A stretch of DNA of 64,000 nucleotides from JAVBPP01 sp031549535 (GTDB lineage: Bacteria; Bacillota; Clostridia; Oscillospirales; Acutalibacteraceae). A program made the translations under genes and the position numbers. A model generated the notes under the pieces. It made no database searches, was not told the origin of the DNA, and saw only the letters and a program-made list of their open reading frames with translations. The DNA lies in contig JAVBPP010000052.1 in NCBI GenBank assembly GCA_031549535.1, forward strand, positions 9,938-73,937, read 5' to 3'. Positions 41,752 through 49,624 of this stretch are shown in pieces (positions within the stretch are counted from its first letter, which is position 1; each line of letters opens with the position of its first letter).

Positions 41752-43434
41752 TTGAACATTCGGGAAACGACAGAAAAGCTAAAGGGTATGCTACAAAAAA
41801 CTAGGTCACATTGGTATACTCCTCCACAGGGCTATCAGGTCAGCTACAAGGAGTTTGCGGCGTTTGCCGTTGGCTCGGGCGGCTTATCGTTCCTCAGCAT
41901 TCTGGTTACCTGGACAACGCTTGCCGCGAGCACACCGATGATTATTTCCTATTTTGAAGCGTCCCCCGGCATGATTTTTGCGCTGGGCTTTCTGGGCTCT
42001 GTTATTGCGTTGATTCGCGCACCGATTCTTTCCGCAATATTGGATAACAGCAATTCGAAAAAGGGTAAATTTAAGCCTTTTTTGCTCTGGACGGGGCTTC
42101 TCTCCGGCATTATTTTTTCCCTCATCCCCTATATTCCGCAAAGCTGGGTTGAAAAACCGCTGCTCACCATCTCCATCCCGGAGCTTTCTGTTTTCACGAT
42201 TCCGGCCTCCGAAGTTACGTTAAGCCTTGGCCTGCTGGTTATGTTTCTGCTCCTGCAAATCGGTACTTTTTTCTACACCCTGTTATCACAATCCGTGGCC
42301 GGGATTGAGCAAACCATTTCTTCCGTTGCGCAAGAGCGCGCAAACATTGGTGCACTCAAGGGGCTGCTTTCCAACATCCCCGGTTCCCTGGTTAATATTG
42401 CGCTCCCTCTTGTTTCCGCCGCGTTCTTTGCGGTGGGGGAAGAGTCCGGGATGAACAACATCATGCTTTACCGCATCTTCTTCCCCATATCCTTTTTCGG
42501 CGGCTTTTTTCTACTGCTTTTCTTGTACCGCGGCACAACGGAACGCGCCGTGCTGGGCCGCAATTTTGTAAACCGGGTATCCTTCCGGGAAGGTGCAAAG
42601 GCGCTCTCCGGCAACAAGTATTTTTGGATTTTGGCCATTTTAAATGCTGCCTTGGCAGTGCGTGGCATGGCTAACATTTATCTTTGGACCTGTACCTACG
42701 CCATCGGCGGTTCCGCGGGCGACACCGCTGCCATGATTTGCAACATGGTGCTCAACAATGCGTTCATCCCCGGCATGGTGTTCGGCCCGCTGCTGGTGAA
42801 GCGCTTTGGGAAACGGAACACCATGCTTGTGGCAAACATCGGCGTTACAGCGATGGTGACGCTGCAATTGTTCCTGCTTGGCAGCCCCTATTTGATTTTG
42901 GGCGGCATCTTTTTTCAAAACCTGTTCAGCGGCGTTGGGTATATGTCCGCCATCATGGTTTCGGACGTGCTGGACTATCAGCAGTGGAAAACCGGCAAAC
43001 GCCTGGAGGGCTTTTGGCAGAATTACAGCGCCTTCATTCTAACCATCACGGGCTTTTTCACCAGCATGCTCATGCCCATTGCGCTCTCGATTGCGGGCAT
43101 TCACTTTGATGACAACATCAAAACAGCGCTGCAGGACGCCTCTTTGCGCAGCGGCGCGTTTTATTGGATTACCGTTGTGGCGGCCATCGGCAGTGCGGCG
43201 GCCATGATTCCCATGTTTTTCTATGACTTAACAGAGAAAAAGCATGCGCAGTATGTATGTGCGCTGCGCCTGCGGGCTGCCTCGGAAAACCTGGATAACG
43301 GCTGCGCGGATGAGGAAGACGCCAAACAGTATGCCCGCATCGCCGCCCTGGCGCAGGAAAAACAGGATGCCTTTTTGCTGGAAGAGCTGCAAAAACACGA
43401 GGAACTCGCGCAGTTTGCGGCAACAGCATTATAA
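41752..43434 (+). CDS. GPH/MelB-like MFS transporter
   Basis: A permease of about 560 residues with about 12 membrane helices. The loop motif DNSNSKKGKFKPFLLW resembles the GPH signature but is degenerate, and VSDVLDYQQWKTGKRLEGF matches the C-terminal GPH block. A cytoplasmic tail of about 65 residues (about 495-560) is Ala/Glu-rich and may be coiled. I favour TTG 41752 with GGGTGG just upstream, though GTG 41743 is also open. Being divergent from the GH95 gene suggests it imports the fucosidase substrate. The oxidoreductase gene follows after 12 bases. Confidence 0.82.
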   Translation: MNIRETTEKLKGMLQKTRSHWYTPPQGYQVSYKEFAAFAVGSGGLSFLSILVTWTTLAASTPMIISYFEASPGMIFALGFLGSVIALIRAPILSAILDNSNSKKGKFKPFLLWTGLLSGIIFSLIPYIPQSWVEKPLLTISIPELSVFTIPASEVTLSLGLLVMFLLLQIGTFFYTLLSQSVAGIEQTISSVAQERANIGALKGLLSNIPGSLVNIALPLVSAAFFAVGEESGMNNIMLYRIFFPISFFGGFFLLLFLYRGTTERAVLGRNFVNRVSFREGAKALSGNKYFWILAILNAALAVRGMANIYLWTCTYAIGGSAGDTAAMICNMVLNNAFIPGMVFGPLLVKRFGKRNTMLVANIGVTAMVTLQLFLLGSPYLILGGIFFQNLFSGVGYMSAIMVSDVLDYQQWKTGKRLEGFWQNYSAFILTITGFFTSMLMPIALSIAGIHFDDNIKTALQDASLRSGAFYWITVVAAIGSAAAMIPMFFYDLTEKKHAQYVCALRLRAASENLDNGCADEEDAKQYARIAALAQEKQDAFLLEELQKHEELAQFAATAL

Positions 43435-43446
43435 ACGGAGGATGCC

Positions 43447-44700
43447 ATGAGCAAGCATATTATTGACGACGCCAAGCGCTGCCTGCAGTGTAAAAATCCG
43501 CTCTGCAGCACCGGCTGCCCGATTGGCACCCCCATTCGCGACGTCATCGCCCTATTGTTGGATAACAAGCTTGCGGATGCCGGAAATATGTTGTTTGAAA
43601 ACAACCCGCTTTCGTTGGTCTGCAGTCATATTTGCCACCAGGAAAACCAGTGCGAGGGGCACTGCGTTTTGGGGAAAAAGGGGATGCCCGTTTTTATCAG
43701 CGCGATTGAAAAATATATTTCGGACTTCTACTTGAACATTTACCACCCTATCCCATCCACCAAAGAAAACGGAAAAATTGCCATCATCGGCTCCGGACCT
43801 GCCGGTATTACGATTGCCTTTTTGCTGGCAAAGCGGAACTATGATGTAACGATTTTTGAGAGCTATGATTATGTCGGCGGTGTCCTGCGCTACGGCATTC
43901 CGGAGTTTCGCCTGCCCAAAACCGTGATTGACCGCCTGGTGGAAGTCCTCTACCAAAGCGGGGTCAAGATTCGCCCCAATACAGCAATCGGAACAAATCT
44001 TAGCGTTGACGATTTGTTCCGCGACGGTTTCCGCGCCGTTTTCATGGGCACGGGCGTTTGGCGCCCCCGTAAGTTAAACATCAAGGGCGAAAGCCTGGGG
44101 CAGGTGCACTACGCAATCGAATACTTGAAAAACCCAGATGTATACCGGCTTGGTGAGTCCTTAACCATTATCGGCGCGGGGAATGTGGCCATTGACGTAG
44201 CACGTACCGCTGTGCGCCACGGCTGCAGGCAGGTGCAAGTGTTTTGCCACCTTGACGAATCCGGCATCACTGCCCGCGCGGGGGAAATTGAATACGCAAA
44301 AATTGACGGCGTAAAATTTGAACTGCTGCGCACAGCCCTGGAAATCACGGACGAGGGCGTAATTTTCGCGGATTCTGAGCTCTATACCGATGAAAGCGGC
44401 AGGTTGCAGGCTCGCCCCGTTCCGGGCAGTGAAAAATTGGAGCCTTCCGATTCGGTCATCATTGCCATCAGCCAGGGGCCGCGCTCTGTCATCGTCTCCT
44501 CCACCACCGGAATTGAGGTGACCGCAGGCGGACTGGTTTCGGTGGATTATTTTGGCCACACAACCCGGGAGGGTGTATTCGCCGGAGGCGATGTTGTGAC
44601 CGGCGCGAAAACCGTAGTCGAGGCCGTGCAGGTCTCCCAGCGGGTGGCTGAGGCGATGGATGCCTATGTGCAGGCGCATTACCCGGCAAACGCGATATAG
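43447..44700 (+). CDS. NAD(P)-dependent oxidoreductase, NfnB/GltD-like
   Basis: A 417-residue flavoprotein of the glutamate synthase small-subunit family. The N-terminal Fe-S domain has CLQCKNPLCSTGCP (about 12-25) and CSHICHQENQCEGHC (about 59-73). Then come an FAD-binding Rossmann motif IGSGPAGI and an NAD(P)-binding motif IGAGNVAIDVA (about 241-251), and an end motif GVFAGGDVVTGAKTVVEAV. It lacks a partner gene for either glutamate synthase (GltB) or the bifurcating NfnA subunit nearby, so it may move electrons between NAD(P)H and a soluble partner. It is the last gene before a strong terminator. Confidence 0.85.
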   Translation: MSKHIIDDAKRCLQCKNPLCSTGCPIGTPIRDVIALLLDNKLADAGNMLFENNPLSLVCSHICHQENQCEGHCVLGKKGMPVFISAIEKYISDFYLNIYHPIPSTKENGKIAIIGSGPAGITIAFLLAKRNYDVTIFESYDYVGGVLRYGIPEFRLPKTVIDRLVEVLYQSGVKIRPNTAIGTNLSVDDLFRDGFRAVFMGTGVWRPRKLNIKGESLGQVHYAIEYLKNPDVYRLGESLTIIGAGNVAIDVARTAVRHGCRQVQVFCHLDESGITARAGEIEYAKIDGVKFELLRTALEITDEGVIFADSELYTDESGRLQARPVPGSEKLEPSDSVIIAISQGPRSVIVSSTTGIEVTAGGLVSVDYFGHTTREGVFAGGDVVTGAKTVVEAVQVSQRVAEAMDAYVQAHYPANAI

Positions 44701-44712
44701 ACCAGAAACAAA

Positions 44713-44738
44713 CGCCCCCTGCGCATGCGCAGGGGGCG
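44713..44738. terminator. Bidirectional terminator between the oxidoreductase gene and feoB
   Basis: A perfect 26-base palindrome of two 13-base arms (CGCCCCCTGCGCA and its complement) lies between convergent genes, 12 bases after the oxidoreductase stop and 5 bases after the feoB stop. T-rich DNA follows on the feoB strand (TTTGTTTCT). Confidence 0.8.
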
Positions 44739-44743
44739 AGGTG

Positions 44744-47134
44744 TTATTTGCACGTTTTCCGCCGCTCCGGGCGCAGCAGCAGAAACAGCATGCCCACGAG
44801 CAGGAGGGCGGCGGCCAACAGTCCGGCAATTTGCATGCCGCCGGTGAACAGTAAGCCAAACTGGTAAACCATCAGCGCCGCGGCGTAGGCGAGCAGGCAC
44901 TGGTAGGCGATGGCGAAGGTTGTCCACTTCCAATTGTTCATCTCGCGCCGGATTGCGCCTATTGCGGCGAAGCAGGGGGCGCAAAGCAGGTTAAATGTAA
45001 GGAAAGAATAGGCGGCGAGCGGGGAGAAGGCGGCGCGCATGTTGCTCCAGATTTGCCAGCCGTTTTCCGCCACCTCGTCAAAGCCGCCGAACAACACACC
45101 AAAGGTACCTACCACGTTTTCCTTGGCAATCAAGCCGGTTATGGAGGCGACAGCCCCCTGCCAGTGTCCCCAGCCGAGCGGGGCAAATATCCAGGAAATC
45201 GCGCTCCCGAGGGTGGCTAAAATACTGTCGTTCATGTCTACCATGCCGAAGGAACCTTCCGCCCAGCCGAAGTTGGAGCTAAACCAAACAAACACAGTGG
45301 CCAGCAGGATGATGCTGCCCGCTTTTTTGATGAAGGACCAGCCGCGTTCCCACATGGAGCGCAGCAGCCCGCTGAGAGTGGGCAGGTGATAGGCAGGCAG
45401 CTCCATCACAAAGGGAGCCGGATCCCCCGCGAACAGACGTGTTTTTTTTAAAGCAATGCCCGAAAAAATGATGGCAAAAATACCAATGAAGTATGCGCTG
45501 GGTGCCACCCAGGAAGCACCGCCGAACATGGCACCCGCAATCAGCGCGATAATGGGCAGCTTTGCGCCGCAGGGGATGAATGTGGTTGTCATAATCGTCA
45601 TTTTGCGGTCGCGGTCATGTTCAATCGTGCGGGAGGCCATAATACCGGGCACACCGCAGCCGGTGCCGATGAGCATGGGAATAAAGGACTTGCCGGACAA
45701 GCCGAATTTGCGAAAGATTCGATCCATCACAAAGGCCACGCGCGCCATATAACCGCAGCCCTCTAAAAACGCAAGCAGCAAAAATAGAATCAGCATCTGT
45801 GGCACAAAGCCCAGCACAGCGCCCACGCCGGCAACAATGCCGTTCATAATTAACCCGTTCAGCCAATCGGCGGTCTCAACGCTCTCCAGCCAGCCGCCCA
45901 AAACAGCGGGTATGCCGGGGATCCATACCCCGTATTCCGCCGGGTTCGGCTCCGCCAGCGCGGCGGCCTGCTGATAATCTGCGAAAGCAACGGGAATTTC
46001 TTTCTCCACAGAACCGTTTTCGTCATAGATACGAGCGGTGGCAGTGAGGGCTGTGGCTGTTTCCGACTCCAGCTCTGCCTCCTCCGCCGCGGCTTCAAAG
46101 GCCTCCATAACGGCGGCGGGCTCGGCATAGTCTTCCTCTGCCTGAGCAAATGCACTGCTGCCGATGCCAAGCAGGTGCCAGCCATCGCCAAAAACGCCGT
46201 CGTTCGCCCAATCCGTCGCCACCGTGCCGACGGTGGAAACGGAGATATAGTAGACCAGGAACATCACAAGCGCAAAAATAGGCAGAGCCGCAAAACGGTT
46301 GGTAACCACGCGGTCAATTTTATCGGAGTTGGAAAGCCTGCTTGCATCCTGCCTCTTATAGCAGCCTTTTAGGATGGCGGAAATGTAAAGATAGCGCTCG
46401 TTGGTTATGATGCTCTCCGCGTCGTCATCCAGCTCCTGTTCCGCCGCTGCAATGTCTTGCTCGATATGCGCAAGAACAGCGGCATCCGGCTTGAGCCGCG
46501 TGAGCACCTTCTCATCGCGCTCAAACAGCTTAATGGCGAACCAGCGTTGCTGCTCGGCGGGCATATTATGTACGGCGGCCTCCTCAATATGTGCAAGGGC
46601 ATGTTCCACTGCACCGGAAAAGCTGTGCATCGGCACAGTTTTCGTGCGCCCTGCCGCCCCAATAGCGGCCTGCACCGCCTGTTGAATGCCGTTACCCTTT
46701 AGGGCAGAAATTTCCACAACCTCACAGCCCAGCTCGCGGGAAAGCGCTTCTATTTGCAGTTTGTCACCGCTTTTATGCACCAAATCCATCATATTTATTG
46801 CAACCACCACAGGGATACCAAGTTCCGTGAGCTGGGTGGTGAGGTAAAGGTTGCGTTCCAGGTTGGTGCCATCCACAATGTTTAAAATAGCATCGGGACG
46901 TTCCTCAATCAAATAATTGCGCGCCACAACCTCCTCCAGCGTGTAGGGGGAGAGGGAGTAAATGCCCGGGAGGTCTGTAATTATAACATCCTTTTGGCCC
47001 TTTAATTTGCCTTCCTTCTTTTCCACCGTAACGCCGGGCCAGTTTCCGACAAACTGGTTGGAGCCGGTTAAGGCGTTGAATAAGGTTGTTTTGCCGCTGT
47101 TTGGGTTCCCTGCTAAAGCAATGCGTGTGCCCAT
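44744..47134 (-). CDS. feoB: Ferrous iron transporter FeoB, long form
   Basis: A 796-residue Fe2+ transporter. The N-terminal G domain has GNPNSGKTT (G1), DLPG (G3) and NMMD (G4). Two Gate/Nucleoside-recognition motifs are in the membrane part (GFVPQM, TGCGVPG). An inserted stretch rich in Ala and Glu (about residues 315-425, between the first helix and PGIPAVLGG) is predicted outside the membrane and is absent from the second FeoB here. I start at ATG 47134, with AAAGGAC upstream. It is the third gene of a feoA-feoA-feoB operon, and an operator-like dyad lies just before it (47158-47179). Confidence 0.95.
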   Translation of the reverse strand: MGTRIALAGNPNSGKTTLFNALTGSNQFVGNWPGVTVEKKEGKLKGQKDVIITDLPGIYSLSPYTLEEVVARNYLIEERPDAILNIVDGTNLERNLYLTTQLTELGIPVVVAINMMDLVHKSGDKLQIEALSRELGCEVVEISALKGNGIQQAVQAAIGAAGRTKTVPMHSFSGAVEHALAHIEEAAVHNMPAEQQRWFAIKLFERDEKVLTRLKPDAAVLAHIEQDIAAAEQELDDDAESIITNERYLYISAILKGCYKRQDASRLSNSDKIDRVVTNRFAALPIFALVMFLVYYISVSTVGTVATDWANDGVFGDGWHLLGIGSSAFAQAEEDYAEPAAVMEAFEAAAEEAELESETATALTATARIYDENGSVEKEIPVAFADYQQAAALAEPNPAEYGVWIPGIPAVLGGWLESVETADWLNGLIMNGIVAGVGAVLGFVPQMLILFLLLAFLEGCGYMARVAFVMDRIFRKFGLSGKSFIPMLIGTGCGVPGIMASRTIEHDRDRKMTIMTTTFIPCGAKLPIIALIAGAMFGGASWVAPSAYFIGIFAIIFSGIALKKTRLFAGDPAPFVMELPAYHLPTLSGLLRSMWERGWSFIKKAGSIILLATVFVWFSSNFGWAEGSFGMVDMNDSILATLGSAISWIFAPLGWGHWQGAVASITGLIAKENVVGTFGVLFGGFDEVAENGWQIWSNMRAAFSPLAAYSFLTFNLLCAPCFAAIGAIRREMNNWKWTTFAIAYQCLLAYAAALMVYQFGLLFTGGMQIAGLLAAALLLVGMLFLLLRPERRKTCK

Positions 47135-47157
47135 GCTGTATCCGTCCTTTCCCATAT

Positions 47158-47179
47158 AGAGTTAGCAAACGCTAACTCT
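47158..47179. promoter_or_regulatory. DtxR/MntR-like operator dyad between feoA and feoB
   Basis: AGAGTTAGC-AAAC-GCTAACTCT: perfect 9-base arms around 4 bases. Its core GTTAGC-N4-GCTAAC recurs upstream of both feo loci and resembles DtxR/IdeR/MntR boxes. Confidence 0.65.
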
Positions 47180-47198
47180 TCGTGAAATGAAATTGCCA

Positions 47199-47420
47199 TC
47201 ACACAATCTCAATCAACTCCGCATCCGCCTTGCGCAGCGAAAGCTCATACCCGCGCACATTGACCTCCAACGGGTCACCCAATGGCGCAAGCTTACGAAT
47301 AAAAATCTGTGTGCCCCTGGTAATGCCCATGTCCATAATCCTGCGTTTCACCGCGCCCTCGCCGTAAAGTTTTTTCACCACAAGCGTTTGCCCGACCTTT
47401 GCGTCTTTCAATGTTTTCAT
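47199..47420 (-). CDS. feoA: FeoA-domain protein (second of operon)
   Basis: A 73-residue SH3-like FeoA protein that is thought to bind FeoB and tune ferrous iron uptake. Conserved blocks are RRIMDMGITRGTQI and GDPLEVNVRGYELSLRK; the second is shared almost exactly with the FeoA encoded at 53118. It precedes feoB by 64 bases, with an operator-like dyad in the gap, and follows the other feoA by 16 bases. Confidence 0.92.
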   Translation of the reverse strand: MKTLKDAKVGQTLVVKKLYGEGAVKRRIMDMGITRGTQIFIRKLAPLGDPLEVNVRGYELSLRKADAELIEIV

Positions 47421-47436
47421 TGCGCTTTTCCCTTCA

Positions 47437-47649
47437 TTAAATCATGATTTTACTGGCCATATCGCGCCCAAGCGCAATGCGGCTTTCTTTGACATTGACT
47501 ATGATGTTCCCAGCTGCACTGGAGATAAGCGTAACCGTGCTGCCTGCAACAAAGCCAAGATTCTCCAAGTGTTTCCGTAGCTCCGGTTTTCCGCCGACTT
47601 TTTTAATGGTATTCTCTTCGCCCACCACGGCAAATAGTAACGGCATCAT
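47437..47649 (-). CDS. FeoA-domain protein (first of operon)
   Basis: A 70-residue FeoA-domain protein, more divergent than the next one: VGGKPELRKHLENLGFVAGSTVTL and a final RIALGRDMASKIMI. I start at ATG 47649 (MMPLLFAVVGEEN) with AGGAAGGA upstream. The frame opens at 47685 but that start would lie inside the operator dyad. Two FeoA proteins before FeoB are common in Clostridia. Its role probably differs from the FeoB-binding FeoA, but this is not known. Confidence 0.88.
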   Translation of the reverse strand: MMPLLFAVVGEENTIKKVGGKPELRKHLENLGFVAGSTVTLISSAAGNIIVNVKESRIALGRDMASKIMI

Positions 47650-47671
47650 AGGCGTCCTTCCTGTTCTCCGT

Positions 47672-47691
47672 GAGTTAGCAATCACTAACTC
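47672..47691. promoter_or_regulatory. Second operator dyad of the first feo operon
   Basis: GAGTTAG-CAATCA-CTAACTC, with core GTTAGCAATCACTAAC at 47674-47689. It has the same geometry as the other feo dyads and lies between the promoter-proximal dyad and the first feoA. Confidence 0.6.
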
Positions 47692-47704
47692 GCAGACTTA
47701 CGAA

Positions 47705-47726
47705 TTGGTTAGCAGAAGCTAACCAA
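47705..47726. promoter_or_regulatory. Promoter-proximal operator dyad of the first feo operon
   Basis: TTGGTTAGC-AGAA-GCTAACCAA: perfect 9-base arms. It begins 4 bases downstream of the -10 element and so covers the transcription start. Confidence 0.7.
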
Positions 47727-47730
47727 CAAT

Positions 47731-47759
47731 AGAATAACAAATGCTGCAAATTTTGTCAA
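47731..47759 (-). promoter_or_regulatory. Sigma-A promoter of the first feo operon
   Basis: On the minus strand TTGACA (47754-47759) and TATTCT (47731-47736) with a 17-base spacer. Confidence 0.8.
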
Positions 47760-47788
47760 TAAAAAGTTGTGGTTATACCAAAATAAAA

Positions 47789-47824
47789 AACGGCGGAGAG
47801 ACTGTGACGCTACTCTCCGCCGTT
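47789..47824 (-). terminator. Terminator of the bifurcating hydrogenase operon
   Basis: AACGGCGGAGAG (47789-47800) pairs perfectly with CTCTCCGCCGTT (47813-47824). Read leftward it ends in GTTTTTTATTTT, a good T-tract; the other strand also has TTTTT. It lies 12 bases after the hydrogenase stop and before the feo promoter. Confidence 0.85.
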
Positions 47825-47835
47825 TTTCTGTTTTG

Positions 47836-49581
47836 TTATTGATATTTCGGGCGTTTGCCATACATGGTGTGCAGCACCTCGTGCGCCTTGTGGCTGCCGG
47901 GTTTGCCGAGGAATTCGGCATAAACGGTTTTGATTGCCTCAGTTTCGTGGGATTTGCGCACCGGAAGGTTTTCATCCCCCGTATACAGCGCCTGGCCGCG
48001 AATACCGCGCAGGTCAATGAAGTTGCGCACAACCGCGTGTTGAATTGGCTGGCCGCCGCCGTTGACACAGCCGCCGGGGCAGGCCATGATTTCAATAAAG
48101 TGATAGTTCGCCGTGCCGTTCTTTACGCGCTCCATCACCTCATGCGCGTTGGAAAGCCCGCTCGCCACACAGACGTTAACATCCATGCCGTTGATGTTGT
48201 AGGTGGCTTCTTTGATGCCCTTGGTGCCGCGCACCTCTGTGAAATCCACCTTATCCAGCGGTTTGCCCGTCAAGGTTTCTACAGCCGTGCGCAGGGCGGC
48301 TTCCATAACGCCGCCGGTGGCACCAAAGATGAGTCCCGCGCCGGAGGCTTCGCCCAGCGGGTTGTCAAACTCCTCGTCCGGCAGCTTCGGGAAGAAAATG
48401 CCGGCGCTTTCTATCATGCGCGCAAGCTCACGCGTGGTCAGCGCAATGTCCACATCGGCCATGCCCGCCGCCGCCTGGTAATCACGCTTTGCCTCAAACT
48501 TTTTCGCAGTGCAGGGCATGATGCCCACAACCACAATTTTTTCGGGGTCAATGTTGTTTTTCTTGGCGTACCAGGTTTTCATCATCGCGCCGAACATCTG
48601 CTGCGGGGATTTGCAGCTGGAAAGATGAGGCAGCAACTCGGGGTAATAGTGCTCACAGTATTTTACCCAACCCGGGGAGCAGGAGGTAATCATCGGCAGA
48701 ACACCGCCGTCCTTCACGCGCTCCACAAACTCATTGGCCTCTTCCACAATGGTGAGGTCGGCCGCAAAGTCGGTGTCAAACACCTTGTCAAAACCGAGGC
48801 GGCGCAGCGCGGCAACCATTTTGCCCTGCACGTTGGTGCCAAGGTGCATGCCAAAGCATTCGCCCAAGGTTACGCGGATAGAGGGCGCGGTGTTGACGAT
48901 AACAAATTTATCCGGGTCGTTAATGGCGGCAAGTGCTTTGTCGGTGTCATCTTTTTCCAAAAGGGCTCCGGTGGGGCAGTTGACAACGCATTGGCCGCAG
49001 GAAACGCAGGAGACATCCGCCAAATCTTTGTCAAACGCGGAGCCAATGTGCGTATCAAAGCCGCGGGCGTTTGCGCCGATAACGGAAACGTGCTGGTCGT
49101 TACAGGCGGCAATGCAGCGGCGGCAGAGGATGCACTTGTTGTTGTTGCGAATCATGTGGGCGGCGGAGTCGTCAAACTCATAATGCGGGTTTTCGCCCTC
49201 AAAATAGGTTTCATCATCTACGCCGAATTCTTTACACAGCTGCTGCAGCTCGCAATTGCCGCTGCGTGTGCAGGAAAGGCAGTGGCGCTCGTGCGTGGAG
49301 AGAATCAGCTCCAGCGTCAGCTTGCGGGATTTACGCACCTTGGCAGTGTTGGTGAACACCTCCATGCCCTGCGCAATCGGAAACACGCAGGCTGTCACAA
49401 GGGAGCGCGCTCCCTTCACTTCCACCATACAAATACGGCAGGCGCCGATTTCGTTAATTTTTTTCAAGTAGCAAAGGGTGGGGATTTCAATCCCCGCAAG
49501 GCGTGCGGCTTCCAGAATAGTGGAGCCGGCCGGAGCCTGAATTGCAACGTTGTTTATTTTTAAATTGACAAGATTGTCCAT
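47836..49581 (-). CDS. hydA: NADH/ferredoxin-linked [FeFe] hydrogenase, group A (HndD/HydA)
   Basis: A 581-residue catalytic subunit. In order: a 2Fe-2S domain (about 1-75, CYLKKINEIGACRICMVEV in outline), a His-ligated 4Fe-4S site (HERHCLSCTRSGNC), two 4Fe-4S motifs (CILCRRCIAAC, CVSCGQCVVNCP), then the H-cluster domain with TSCSPGW, MPCTAKK and MACPGGCVNGGGQP, and a small-subunit-like C-terminus. All H-cluster cysteines are present. With the NuoE- and NuoF-like subunits it would form an electron-bifurcating or NADH-dependent hydrogenase that makes H2 in fermentation. ATG 49581 follows GGAGG. HydE, HydF and HydG maturases are not in the window. Confidence 0.95.
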   Translation of the reverse strand: MDNLVNLKINNVAIQAPAGSTILEAARLAGIEIPTLCYLKKINEIGACRICMVEVKGARSLVTACVFPIAQGMEVFTNTAKVRKSRKLTLELILSTHERHCLSCTRSGNCELQQLCKEFGVDDETYFEGENPHYEFDDSAAHMIRNNNKCILCRRCIAACNDQHVSVIGANARGFDTHIGSAFDKDLADVSCVSCGQCVVNCPTGALLEKDDTDKALAAINDPDKFVIVNTAPSIRVTLGECFGMHLGTNVQGKMVAALRRLGFDKVFDTDFAADLTIVEEANEFVERVKDGGVLPMITSCSPGWVKYCEHYYPELLPHLSSCKSPQQMFGAMMKTWYAKKNNIDPEKIVVVGIMPCTAKKFEAKRDYQAAAGMADVDIALTTRELARMIESAGIFFPKLPDEEFDNPLGEASGAGLIFGATGGVMEAALRTAVETLTGKPLDKVDFTEVRGTKGIKEATYNINGMDVNVCVASGLSNAHEVMERVKNGTANYHFIEIMACPGGCVNGGGQPIQHAVVRNFIDLRGIRGQALYTGDENLPVRKSHETEAIKTVYAEFLGKPGSHKAHEVLHTMYGKRPKYQ

Positions 49582-49624
49582 ATGGTATGAACCTCCTATT
49601 GTTGTAGGCAGCAGGTGAATGATA

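Noticed and set aside
47767..49563. 598-codon open frame on the plus strand opposite hydA
   Set aside because: It is the complement of a strongly conserved hydrogenase gene, begins inside the terminator region and has no recognisable family, so it is a GC-driven shadow frame.
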